NCBI RefSeq assembly: GCF_017897595.1
Contig: NZ_JAGKIK010000008.1
Span: 165,725-229,724 of the forward strand
Source of the DNA: Aquimarina sp. U1-2
Lineage (GTDB): Bacteria; Bacteroidota; Bacteroidia; Flavobacteriales; Flavobacteriaceae
Reading direction: 5' to 3'
DNA length: 64,000 nt
In this document: in pieces, positions 1-8,518 of the stretch
Layout: each line of letters begins with the position of its first letter
Position numbering within the stretch: position 1 is the stretch's first letter
The notes under the pieces: generated by a model
The model's input: the letters and a program-made list of their open reading frames with translations, nothing else
Database searches by the model: none
What the model was told of the DNA's origin: nothing
Program-made: the position numbers and the translations under genes

Positions 1-2
1 TA

Positions 3-506
3 GGTACGCTATTAACCGTTTGGCTCAACCTTCTTGCTTATACATTTATAGTATTACTTATTGTTAATCCGTTACTGGCCATATTAGGTGTAGATATCAC
101 ACTAATTTCTACATTGGCTATCTCAAATATTCTACTTCATATCACAATTCAGCTTGCTATTTTATTGAAATCCTGTAAGTACAATGTATGGTCTTGTATA
201 AAAGGGTTTCTTATTCATCTTAGCTCGGTAGATATCGGTTCATTTTATTGGCTATCCTATGTGTTCAATAGGCAAAAACCATTTAAAAGAACCAATAAAT
301 TTTTAAAACGATCCACCTTCGATGTTACAATATATTTACTCCCCACCTATATGTCTTTAATTGCTACAATACTGTATTATTATGAGTATACAGGATTAGC
401 TTGTATGTACATATTTTTTGCTACCCTTATCATGATCTCCAAACTTACACTAATAACAGAATTAAAACAGTCTTATAACTATATTTTGAAACCACAATTA
501 TTATGA
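3..506 (+). CDS. Membrane protein, C-terminal part; probable family 2 glycosyltransferase (5' end outside window)
   Basis: The frame is open from base 3, so the gene begins before the window; the first possible internal start (TTG at 114) is not credible. The visible ~167 residues hold at least four hydrophobic segments (residues ~5-30, 35-55, ~115-135, 137-155 of the visible part) separated by a basic loop with KRTNKFLKRS. This is the usual tail of processive membrane GT2 enzymes (cellulose/chitin synthase or NdvB type), but the catalytic domain is not visible, so the family is an inference. It overlaps the next glycosyltransferase gene by 4 bases, which supports a role in glycan synthesis. 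Confidence 0.6.
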   Translation, partial: GTLLTVWLNLLAYTFIVLLIVNPLLAILGVDITLISTLAISNILLHITIQLAILLKSCKYNVWSCIKGFLIHLSSVDIGSFYWLSYVFNRQKPFKRTNKFLKRSTFDVTIYLLPTYMSLIATILYYYEYTGLACMYIFFATLIMISKLTLITELKQSYNYILKPQLL

Positions 507-1564
507 ATATCGGTATTATTGCACACGACGCTCATCCAATCGCAGAGCCTTTTCAAGGAGGATTAGAAATGATAACACATTTATTGGTTAAAGAACTTAC
601 AGCAAGAAATCACCATGTCACCGTTCTATGTCTTAAAGAATCTAACATTGATGCCAAAAGTATAAATTATCAATGTGTAGGAGTTGAAACAGATGATAAC
701 ACTCCCGGAGACCAAATATTTGATAATATTCGTAACGTTACACGATCCTTAACTGAATTTCTTTCAAAAGATTTCGACATTATCCATAATCATTCTTTGC
801 ATTACTTGTCTATCATCCTAGGTAATCAATCACGCGTACCTTTTATCACAACTTTTCATACACCCATCTTTAAAAACTTATCGTTAGGTTTACAAAGTAT
901 TCTACCCAGTGTGAATCAATGCTTTACCGCTGTGAGTAAGAGTTTGGCCAATACCTATAAAGAATTACTTCCAGAGGTGGATACCATTTATAACGGAATC
1001 GATGTAGATAAGTGGCAATATCAATTAAAATCTCACGAGGACTATTATGTCTGGTCGGGTCGAATTTGTCCTGAAAAAGGAGTAACCGAAGCCATTACAC
1101 ATTGTATAGAAGCAAATTTAAAACTGAAAATTGCCGGTCCGGTAGGTGACACCACATATTTTACAAAAAAAGTACTACCACTTATCGAAACCAACGAAAA
1201 CTTTGAATACCTGGGTCATCTATGTCAAACAGAATTAAATGTTGTGGTTAAAAATGCAAAGGCCGCTATATTTTCAAGTACATGGAACGAGCCTTATGGT
1301 TTGGTAATTGCCGAGGCTCTGGCCTGTGGGGTACCCGTTATTGCCAATGCAGTTGGTGCAGCTTCCGAAATTTTGGACACCACATGCGGAAGCTTATTTC
1401 AGCTTAATGATCAAAAATCTTTTGAAAGTGCTGTCGATAGCTGTGCAAATTTAAAACGTAAGCATTGCAGAATACGAGCAGTTGATTTTTGTTCGCACTA
1501 TACCATGGTAGATCATTATGAAAAGTTATATATGTATGTACTCAATAAAACATTGGTCGCATGA
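503..1564 (+). CDS. Glycosyltransferase family 4 protein
   Basis: This 353-residue protein has the two-domain GT-B layout. The N-terminal part starts MNIGIIAHDAHPI and has a glycine-rich acceptor loop (EPFQGGLEMI). The C-terminal nucleotide-sugar site carries EPYGLVIAEALACGVPV at about residues 262-278, the E-x7-E motif of GT4 retaining enzymes. It would transfer a sugar from an NDP-sugar donor in the cytoplasm; donor and acceptor cannot be told from sequence. The start ATG overlaps the stop of the upstream membrane protein, and its own stop overlaps the next gene (ATGA-type coupling), so the four glycosyltransferase-type genes form one operon. Confidence 0.88.
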   Translation: MNIGIIAHDAHPIAEPFQGGLEMITHLLVKELTARNHHVTVLCLKESNIDAKSINYQCVGVETDDNTPGDQIFDNIRNVTRSLTEFLSKDFDIIHNHSLHYLSIILGNQSRVPFITTFHTPIFKNLSLGLQSILPSVNQCFTAVSKSLANTYKELLPEVDTIYNGIDVDKWQYQLKSHEDYYVWSGRICPEKGVTEAITHCIEANLKLKIAGPVGDTTYFTKKVLPLIETNENFEYLGHLCQTELNVVVKNAKAAIFSSTWNEPYGLVIAEALACGVPVIANAVGAASEILDTTCGSLFQLNDQKSFESAVDSCANLKRKHCRIRAVDFCSHYTMVDHYEKLYMYVLNKTLVA

Positions 1565-2616
1565 TAGCTTACTACGCACATTATCACGGAAACGGACACT
1601 CTAATTTCGCGAATCAATTTGTAAAAAGCTTGAAAACGCATTCTTACGTAATTACTTCATCTCATTTTAGCTTTTCAAAAGAAATTGATGTTTTGAAAAT
1701 CGAAAATGAAGATACATTACCAGACGAGTATTATACCTCAAAACATAATCTACCTGCATACGCACATTACTTGCCCAAATCTTTACCTAAAATTGCATAC
1801 AGAAACAAAAGAATTCTAGATAGTATCATCACCATGAATACAAAACTGGCTTTGATTGATGTAAGTGTCGAAGTAGCAGCCTTATTTAGGTTATCGGCTA
1901 TACCTTATGGGTATTGCAGAATGATTGGCAATAGAACAGATCAACCGCATACTATTGCCTACAAAGCGGCAGAATTTTTATTTGCCTACTATCCCAAACA
2001 ATTAGAATGTAGCAATACCCCAAAATGGATCGTAGATAAAACTATCTATCTTGGTTTTACTTCTAGATATAAGTATCGGCATGCTAAACATCGATCATGG
2101 AAGGATCTTCCTAAACGACTTAAAGTACTTATAATTACCGGTCACGGCGGAACGTCAATACACCAGGAAATGATACAAAAAATTGCTGAAAGCTCTGCAA
2201 GAATTAAAGTTACAGTAATCGGACCGATACAAGGCATAGCATCTACCGAAACGATTCAATACCTGGGAGTACAACGCAATATCGAACATTATCTAACCTC
2301 TTGCGATGTGGTTATCGCCTCTTGCGGAATGAACTTGACATCAGAAATTCTGGCGATTAAAAACAAGTTTATTGCTGTTCCTGAAGATAGACCATTTGAT
2401 GAGCAGAAAATTTTATGTCGTAATCTAGTTAGAGAAAAACTCGCAATTCGATTAAACCCTAACGATATCCCCGGCACTATAGCGGCACTACTTAACCTAA
2501 ACAGCAACAAAAATCTCAAAAATTTATTTGGAAAGTCAGAAAGTCTTTCTAAACATCACATTATTAGATCATATATTAATGAAAAACAAACTGTCGGTCA
2601 TTATCATCCATTATAA
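1561..2616 (+). CDS. GT28-like glycosyltransferase (MurG/UDP-GlcNAc transferase-like fold)
   Basis: This 351-residue protein begins with AYYAHYHGNGHSNFA, a variant of the N-terminal GxxxGHxxRA-type loop of GT28 and related GT-B enzymes. A second-domain start is seen at KVLIITGHGGTSIHQEM (about residue 190). Near residues 246-265 lies SCDVVIASCGMNLTSEILA, corresponding to the GT28 C-terminal acceptor/donor motif, followed by PEDRPFDEQ. It overlaps its upstream neighbour by 4 bases and the next gene by 38 bases. The family assignment is by motif pattern; the substrate is unknown. Confidence 0.72.
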   Translation: MIAYYAHYHGNGHSNFANQFVKSLKTHSYVITSSHFSFSKEIDVLKIENEDTLPDEYYTSKHNLPAYAHYLPKSLPKIAYRNKRILDSIITMNTKLALIDVSVEVAALFRLSAIPYGYCRMIGNRTDQPHTIAYKAAEFLFAYYPKQLECSNTPKWIVDKTIYLGFTSRYKYRHAKHRSWKDLPKRLKVLIITGHGGTSIHQEMIQKIAESSARIKVTVIGPIQGIASTETIQYLGVQRNIEHYLTSCDVVIASCGMNLTSEILAIKNKFIAVPEDRPFDEQKILCRNLVREKLAIRLNPNDIPGTIAALLNLNSNKNLKNLFGKSESLSKHHIIRSYINEKQTVGHYHPL

Positions 2617-3436
2617 TAGAGAAAAACATTTAGAAAATCTTTTAAAAGGTATCACGCAAGGAACTTGCATACCCGAAGAAATCGTCATTGTTGATATTAC
2701 AGAAAGTAGACGATACATACAAATCAATTCGCTAGTCATTACATATGTACATCTGGATACATTCGATACTCAACAATTACCAATCGCCAGAGCCAGAAAC
2801 CTGGGAGCACAAAATGCATCGTACGAAAACCTCGTCTTCCTTGATGTTGACTGTATTCCTTGCGAACATTTTATTCAGCATATAAAAGAAACACTTCCCC
2901 TACAACGCGCTCTGTATATGGGCTATCCCAAATACCTGAAAAAAAACTGCGAAGTAATAGAGAAATCATTACAAGAACATAGTATATCGCATCCTTTACG
3001 TCCAAAAGTTTCAACTATAGAAAAATGTAAGGATTATGGGATGTTTTGGAGTTTGTGCTTTTTCATAACTACATCATTATTTTTTGAGCTAGGTGGATTT
3101 GATGAAGCATACCAAGGATATGGTGCCGAAGATACCGATTTTGCCTTTACCGCTAGACAATGGAATATTCCGTTTTATCTTACTCCTTTTATAGTATATC
3201 ACCAACAACATAGCTTTTTTAGACCTCCTTTTAATCATTTATACGCTATTGTAGCCAATTCCAATCATTTTAATTCTAAATGGAAATGTTGGCCCATGAC
3301 CAATCACCTACAAGAGTTTAACCGTCGAAACTTTATTGAATGGAAAGAAAGCAATACGGATACTATAAAGATTAAAAAAACACCGTCTCGTGAGTTGATA
3401 GCAGATTGCTTTGTCGAAGATCAACCTTTTGCTTAG
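2579..3436 (+). CDS. Glycosyltransferase family 2 with galactosyltransferase-type C-terminal motif
   Basis: I place the start at ATG 2579 (KNKLSVIIIHYNRE), where the GT-A fold begins; the frame is open further upstream but that part adds only a non-conserved extension inside the previous gene. The product is 285 residues. VFLDVDC (about residue 86) supplies the DxD metal/nucleotide-sugar motif. GGFDEAYQGYGAEDTDF (about residue 171) matches the Glyco_transf_7C pattern of galactosyltransferase-related proteins. It is the last gene of the operon and likely adds a sugar to a surface or exported glycan; specificity is not deducible. Confidence 0.85.
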   Translation: MKNKLSVIIIHYNREKHLENLLKGITQGTCIPEEIVIVDITESRRYIQINSLVITYVHLDTFDTQQLPIARARNLGAQNASYENLVFLDVDCIPCEHFIQHIKETLPLQRALYMGYPKYLKKNCEVIEKSLQEHSISHPLRPKVSTIEKCKDYGMFWSLCFFITTSLFFELGGFDEAYQGYGAEDTDFAFTARQWNIPFYLTPFIVYHQQHSFFRPPFNHLYAIVANSNHFNSKWKCWPMTNHLQEFNRRNFIEWKESNTDTIKIKKTPSRELIADCFVEDQPFA

Positions 3437-3513
3437 ATCTCGCACCAAAACTTAGGATTAGCAGCTACTCATTTTGATGTATAAAGCTCTGGCAATACTG
3501 TTGTAAAACGATT

Positions 3514-4536
3514 TTATCTATTCTCTGAATGCAAATCTCTGTATTCTGAAGGAGAAATACCATATTGATTACGAAAAATCTTAGATACATATGAAATACT
3601 TGAAATACCTACCTTATAGCTGATTTCTGATATATTGAGATCTGTATTGAGTAATAGATTCGTAATAATCTCTAATCTTACATGAGTAACATAGGCGTTT
3701 ACCGACTGGTCGTATAATTCTTGAAATCCTTTTTGCAGTTTATTCTCGTTGATCCCTACGATTTTCGCTAAATCTTTAATATTAAATTTAGAGCTAATAT
3801 TTTTTCGTATGTATTTGGCGGCATTTTCAATAGCCTGTAAATCTTTAGAACGAAATAACTTCATTTTATCTTCGGGTAACACATCATCTTCAAATTGTAT
3901 GATTTGTTCGAATAACACTTCATTAGCACAAGATTCATAAAATAACCTTCTCAAAAGGTCTTCTTTTTGATGATGAACTAATTCATAAAAAATTTTATAC
4001 GATTTATAGCTATAATAGCCTTGATGAAAAAAAGTACTTACCCCTCGAATATCCTGAAAAAGTTTGATAATATCTTTATTAAACCCCTTTAAGTAGCATT
4101 CTATATATTTGATGTATTTGATTCGATTAATTTCGAGACTATTGAGTTGAATTCTTTCATTAGCCGAAAATTTGAGCACATGGCCATTTTGATGACTACT
4201 TGCTACAATAGCATTATCAAAAACTTGTAATTGGTGGTCGATATTTTCATTAGAGAATTGATGTATGAAGGTACCCCCGGCACAACATAGAAATTTTAGT
4301 GGATGCACCCTATCTAGCACAAAGTCGATTTGCGTATCTTCTTTAAACTTACAGTCATATGCGATAATACCCAGACCATTACCAAAATCCATCCCTTTGA
4401 TAAATCCTTCGCCATACTTTTCAGGTATGTCTAATACAATATAATCACAGTCTAAAAAATAGGATACCTCCATATTTCTTGCCAAATCAGCTATCACTTT
4501 TGGAATAGGCAAAGAACTTACCAAAAATCTATTCAT
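3514..4536 (-). CDS. AraC family transcriptional regulator
   Basis: This 340-residue protein ends in a typical AraC/XylS DNA-binding domain of two helix-turn-helix units: helix 1 around IKDLAKIVGINENKLQKGF and helix 2 in ISEISYKVGISSISYVSKIF, closing with the conserved GISPSEYR (residues ~235-335). The N-terminal ~230 residues form an unclassified ligand or partner domain. It is convergent with the glycosyltransferase operon and followed upstream by 660 bases of non-coding DNA. The target is unknown; adjacency to the operon is weak evidence only. Confidence 0.88.
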   Translation of the reverse strand: MNRFLVSSLPIPKVIADLARNMEVSYFLDCDYIVLDIPEKYGEGFIKGMDFGNGLGIIAYDCKFKEDTQIDFVLDRVHPLKFLCCAGGTFIHQFSNENIDHQLQVFDNAIVASSHQNGHVLKFSANERIQLNSLEINRIKYIKYIECYLKGFNKDIIKLFQDIRGVSTFFHQGYYSYKSYKIFYELVHHQKEDLLRRLFYESCANEVLFEQIIQFEDDVLPEDKMKLFRSKDLQAIENAAKYIRKNISSKFNIKDLAKIVGINENKLQKGFQELYDQSVNAYVTHVRLEIITNLLLNTDLNISEISYKVGISSISYVSKIFRNQYGISPSEYRDLHSENR

Positions 4537-4786
4537 AAAATTCTATTTTGCGTATAACACAAACAATTTTTTCAGTTAGAATGCTGTTCTCAACATCATG
4601 ATTTTGATTTGATACTTATAAAGCGGTTAACGCCCTATCATCGAGAAAACAGTATAAGAAATGTATAACCTTTACGAATACATCATTAGCTTGATAACAT
4701 TATTAATGAACTGATTTAAATTTTAAATAATTGCCTTAACCCGGACAAAAATATAGTGTTCTTACAACAAAATACTAAAGCAGTAT

Positions 4787-4970
4787 TACAAATACTTTTG
4801 CAGGGCTACAAAACGCTTGCGCAGCGTTACAAAACGATTGGGTAATGTTACAAAACACTTGCGTAGTGTTACAAAACGCTTGGGTAATATTACAAAATGC
4901 TTGAGTAACGTTACAAAATGCTTGGGTAGTACTACAAAACGCTTAGGCAGTATTACAAAATGCTTGATAA
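4787..4970 (+). repeat. 21-bp tandem repeat array, about nine units
   Basis: Units begin at 4787, 4807, 4828, 4849, 4870, 4891, 4912, 4933 and 4954. All are exactly 21 bases long except the first (20). The near-consensus is TACAAAACGCTTGGGTAATG plus T; TACAAAA and CTTG are best kept while the last seven bases vary. 21 bases equals two DNA helical turns and seven codons. One frame is open through the array (TKRLGNV-like units) but has no start codon before it, so coding is unlikely. Confidence 0.95.
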
Positions 4971-5004
4971 CAAAAATGAATATACGTTAAGACTCATAAT
5001 CTAT

Positions 5005-5095
5005 GCGTCACCCTGAACTTGTTTCAGGGTCTCAATCCATAAGGTATTGACTACCTATGTCTTTATGAGATGCTGAAACAAGTCCAGTGTGACAG
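5005..5095. repeat. Dispersed hairpin repeat (flavobacterial CCTGAA...TTTCAGG type)
   Basis: The two ends are inverted copies: GTCACCCTGAACTTGTTTCA on the left matches the reverse complement of the right end (CTGAAACAAGTCCAGTGTGA) with two mismatches. The left part also contains its own small palindrome (CCCTGAA...TTTCAGGG). The same words recur at 38101-38277 and 56541-56694, so this is one member of a dispersed family. Confidence 0.85.
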
Positions 5096-5202
5096 GAGAT
5101 GACATTATTTTAATTACGGACAATTAATAACAAAACATTCCGTTTGATAAGATGTACTTTTCGTTTTACATTTTACATTTTACATGTAACCTTTGACTCT
5201 TG

Positions 5203-6951
5203 TTACTTATGATCAAACATTCTAGACGAGCACGCTCTCGCCCATTGTTCAATTCTTTGACCAAAGCATTCTAAAATCGCGTCGACCCCAATAACACTAC
5301 CTTTGCAGTTTCTCCCCAACATACAAATTGTACTTTTATGACTATTATTAACATACTTGATAACTCCATCTTCATAGGTCTCTACTCCTAAATCATTAGT
5401 TACCGGTTGCAATAGATCATCATGAAGCAAATTTTTGATAAGTTCAGAATTTATATTTTTGAGTTTGGGTGCGTCTAATACACTATCAATAAGCACATCT
5501 GCCGTTATATTTTCTTCCTTTTTATTTTGTAACTGCCATCCCGATTTTTGTGCCGCTATGGTAGGGTCTTTGGTAAAGTGCAGATTTATTATATTCTGAT
5601 CTGCCAAGGCAATTATTTGTAAAATGGACGTTACTGGGGGACCGTATGAATAGCGTTTGGTACGCTCATCAAGTTGGATAATCTCTTCTATCACTTCGTT
5701 GTCTAATGCCGAATGCGATAAGATTTTATATAATGAAGGTTGTAAATGACGCCACACCTGACCAATCGTGTAATCCAGAGATGCCGGTAGGTGCCCAAAA
5801 GCCATTTGTGATATTATTTTCATGTACTCGTTTATGGGTTGAGTGGTATCTAATATAAGCGGATGCTTAAAAGTCATATCCTGCAACCAGGCTATTACAA
5901 CTTTTTGAAGCTGTCGTTGATCCAGATCATGAGCTTGGAAACCTTTAGGAGATTTAAAAAAATTAGTAGAAACAATTTTGGCTACCAATTCTATAAGAAA
6001 CAAAGATGAATTAATCCTTTCGGGATCCTTTATACAGGAAGTTACCTCATTTTCGAAATTCTTGATAACTTTGGTACCAGGATCAAACTTGGCATCGACC
6101 AAGGCACCTAAAGGTTTGGGAACAGGTGGTAACCCATCTAATGAAAAAGGAATTATACTTTTTTTACTTTTTGTTTTGGGAATAAAAGTGAGAAAAATAG
6201 AGTCTTCGTTTTTGTTAAAAACACCATCTTCTTCGGTAATAAAAAGTCGTATAAGATCTATCGCCGCCAAACCAAAACCTCGAATGGCTAATTTGGTGCA
6301 ATTGCCTAACCTGGATTTCAATTCAAGATCATAAGGATTAAGTTCTAGCCGAAGTTGATTTTCTTCCGCTTTTTGCTTCCATTTTATAATTTGCGCAGAG
6401 GGCTGTGTGGATTGATGACCTATAGTTAACAGGCATTCGTCTACCTCGTATTTTTGCGCTAATTTATCGATGATGATAATTTGAGTATCTTTTTGAATCA
6501 GTTGAATAACTTCGGTATAAAATATACAAGCGAAACCGTAGGCTTCAAGAACCTTAACTATAGAAATACACCTTTGATACAAATAGCTCCCCATGACAGA
6601 ACGATAGTAGAACTTGTATCGATCTTCATCTTGATCTGTACCAGAATCTTTTTGTTTTTTCCACTCATTAAAACCAGGAAAAGCCGGTATTACAAATTCG
6701 TCATGTTGTAACTCTTCTCTACCCGGTAAAGTTTTAAGTGATTCATGATCGATATTGAGCCAATTTGCATCGGGCTGTTCTAGATGCCATACTTGTCCGG
6801 CACCGAGATATTCAGATTTTTCAAATATTAGAATTTTAAACGATGCTGAAGAAGAATATTCTATAGCATGCTTAACAAATAATTCGAGCGCAGCAAGACC
6901 ACGAGGTCCGCAGCCTACGATACCCAAAATAGTGGTCTTATTTCTTTGCAT
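5203..6951 (-). CDS. FAD/NAD(P)-binding protein (NAD_binding_9 type)
   Basis: This 582-residue protein opens with a Rossmann dinucleotide loop, ILGIVGCGPRGLAALE (residues ~9-24). It carries the marks of the FAD/NAD(P)-binding family PF13454: GAGQVWHLEQPDANWLNI near residue 50, YRSVMGSYLYQRC near 115, LTIGHQS near 175, a second nucleotide-binding stretch LAIRGFGLAAIDL near 217, and GPPVTSIL near 440. It is probably a soluble flavin-dependent oxidoreductase; the substrate is unknown. It is the last of a run of minus-strand genes but separated from the metal locus by a terminator-like hairpin at 7075-7131, so it likely has its own promoter. Confidence 0.82.
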   Translation of the reverse strand: MQRNKTTILGIVGCGPRGLAALELFVKHAIEYSSSASFKILIFEKSEYLGAGQVWHLEQPDANWLNIDHESLKTLPGREELQHDEFVIPAFPGFNEWKKQKDSGTDQDEDRYKFYYRSVMGSYLYQRCISIVKVLEAYGFACIFYTEVIQLIQKDTQIIIIDKLAQKYEVDECLLTIGHQSTQPSAQIIKWKQKAEENQLRLELNPYDLELKSRLGNCTKLAIRGFGLAAIDLIRLFITEEDGVFNKNEDSIFLTFIPKTKSKKSIIPFSLDGLPPVPKPLGALVDAKFDPGTKVIKNFENEVTSCIKDPERINSSLFLIELVAKIVSTNFFKSPKGFQAHDLDQRQLQKVVIAWLQDMTFKHPLILDTTQPINEYMKIISQMAFGHLPASLDYTIGQVWRHLQPSLYKILSHSALDNEVIEEIIQLDERTKRYSYGPPVTSILQIIALADQNIINLHFTKDPTIAAQKSGWQLQNKKEENITADVLIDSVLDAPKLKNINSELIKNLLHDDLLQPVTNDLGVETYEDGVIKYVNNSHKSTICMLGRNCKGSVIGVDAILECFGQRIEQWARACSSRMFDHK

Positions 6952-7074
6952 ATGCCTTTAATCTATACGTGTTTAAATGTAAATATCTAAATATTCTATG
7001 ATGCACACTTCCTCATTAGCAATAAATGAGTGTCGCTTAGCAATTTTATATACATTTCGCTATGTTCTTAAAAA

Positions 7075-7131
7075 CACTCATCCTAACCTTTTATTCTTAA
7101 ACATCTAAGATAATAGGGTTAGGATGAGTTT
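7075..7131 (-). terminator. Hairpin terminator after the metal-locus operon
   Basis: CTCATCCTAACC (7077-7088) pairs perfectly with GGTTAGGATGAG (7117-7128) across a 28-base loop. On the minus strand the stem is followed by GTTTTTA. It lies just after the stop of the beta-propeller lipoprotein. Confidence 0.7.
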
Positions 7132-7158
7132 AGTAATTGGTATGAAATGAACTAATTA

Positions 7159-8502
7159 TTAATGATTATGATCCGGATTAGGTTCACCTACTGTAGAAAA
7201 ACCATTTTTAGCAATACTTTGCACTGGACTTTCAAGTTTAATAGTATGTACGTGTTTTAAATCGGTTATCGAAAGTACTTTAATATCTGTTCGATTGGGT
7301 GCTAGTACATACAAATACTTATCAGAGCAAACCAATACAGGACTTTCTTGCTCTTGTTGTTTTAATTTTGTAATTTCTGAATTTGCATACTTAGCACTAG
7401 TTATCGGAGAATCTGGAATATTGGCCATCTCCACAATACGCTCAGCAATCAGGTTACTAGTATTTGCATCATATACCCTAATCCTGTTATCATTAGTATG
7501 TATTAAATAATATTCTCCATGAAAACTGAACATATTATTCTTCACATCTTCTCCTTCGTATAATAGGGACATGCTTTTTTGTTCAGGATCTATGGTATAA
7601 ATACCAAGATTATTTGCTCTACCATAAAATAGCTTGCTATTTTCGTGGCTTTTTAAATTTGCAATCCAGAAGAATCTTTCAGCACTAAGACCATCAATAT
7701 TGGGTATTAAATCAATATTATCTTGTTCATCAACGATAATTACACCCTCTGTAGAACCAAAAGCTCCATAACGACCATTATTAGCACTACCATGGATTCC
7801 TTTTACTAGAACTCCCTTATTATCATCAATTACAGCGCCGTCACTCGTTACATATTTAACCATTTGTGGTCCCCAGTCATAGTCAGGTAGAGGATTATCA
7901 CTTTGAAAGGTTACTGCAAATTTTCCATTGTTTAATGCAATCCCTACACCGTGATGTGCTACTGTATTTTCTAGTTGCATGGTTTTTGGGTTATATGCTG
8001 ATTCCGGTAATCTTAGTCGGTCCTCTTCTACGTAAGTAATAGACCCATCACCGTCATTAAAAATCACTATATTACCATTTACGCTGGTGAAGTGCGTAGG
8101 TTCGGCCGCTTGCACAGTCCGATCCAACCAACGCACCTGATTTTGATGGCCATGATCTGTATGATTAACCACCCCGGTATCAAAAAACGTGACTTCGTTC
8201 GCGCCAGAGTTTACTACTGTAAGGTACCTTCCTGAATTGGTAGGATAGTAGCGTGCCCCTTGTGGTATACCCGTATCTACAGATCCAATGATTTGTTCTT
8301 TAGAGGCTTGCATTACCTCTATTTTACTATCTCGAATTAACGAAAGTCTTACCCACTCGTCTTCAAAATCGGCAAAAGTTACGGGTTCTTCTCCACCACC
8401 TCCATCTGGGTTAGGTAGATTTGCATCGTCGTCACCATCACAAGCGACAAAAAATAGGATTGCGATTGCGAATCCTGCGAATTTTAAAATTGTTGTTTTC
8501 AT
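7159..8502 (-). CDS. Beta-propeller lipoprotein, AztD-like candidate metal-binding protein
   Basis: This 447-residue protein has a lipoprotein signal (residues 1-20, lipidated Cys21 followed by DGDDD, the Bacteroidota surface-export pattern). The rest reads as repeated propeller strands. His-rich stretches stand out: NHTDHGHQNQ near residue 113, EPTHF near 133, NTVAHHGVGI near 178, KGIHGSANNGRYGAFGS near 235, and a PDHNH C-terminus. That arrangement resembles AztD-type zinc metallochaperones, which are propellers with His clusters; this is recognition by pattern, not a search. It is the last gene of the TonB receptor/DUF4625 operon, 16 bases after its neighbour. Likely role: capturing zinc or a similar metal at the outer membrane. 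Confidence 0.68.
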   Translation of the reverse strand: MKTTILKFAGFAIAILFFVACDGDDDANLPNPDGGGGEEPVTFADFEDEWVRLSLIRDSKIEVMQASKEQIIGSVDTGIPQGARYYPTNSGRYLTVVNSGANEVTFFDTGVVNHTDHGHQNQVRWLDRTVQAAEPTHFTSVNGNIVIFNDGDGSITYVEEDRLRLPESAYNPKTMQLENTVAHHGVGIALNNGKFAVTFQSDNPLPDYDWGPQMVKYVTSDGAVIDDNKGVLVKGIHGSANNGRYGAFGSTEGVIIVDEQDNIDLIPNIDGLSAERFFWIANLKSHENSKLFYGRANNLGIYTIDPEQKSMSLLYEGEDVKNNMFSFHGEYYLIHTNDNRIRVYDANTSNLIAERIVEMANIPDSPITSAKYANSEITKLKQQEQESPVLVCSDKYLYVLAPNRTDIKVLSITDLKHVHTIKLESPVQSIAKNGFSTVGEPNPDHNH

Positions 8503-8518
8503 TGTTTTACATTTAGAT

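Larger units (their letters stand above)
4537..5202. other. Intergenic region with tandem and hairpin repeats
   Basis: This 666-base gap separates an AraC regulator and an FAD-binding protein, both on the minus strand. It holds a 21-bp tandem array (4787-4970), a hairpin repeat (5005-5095) and a short TTTTACA-type word repeat (5158-5183). No credible coding sequence was found. Confidence 0.8.

Noticed and set aside
4787..4970. Possible CRISPR array
   Set aside because: The units are contiguous 21-bp repeats with no spacers, and no cas genes are near.
4757..4990. Possible small repetitive protein (TKRLGNV units)
   Set aside because: The frame has no ATG or GTG before the repeats and no promoter or leader; the only TTG codons are inside the array.
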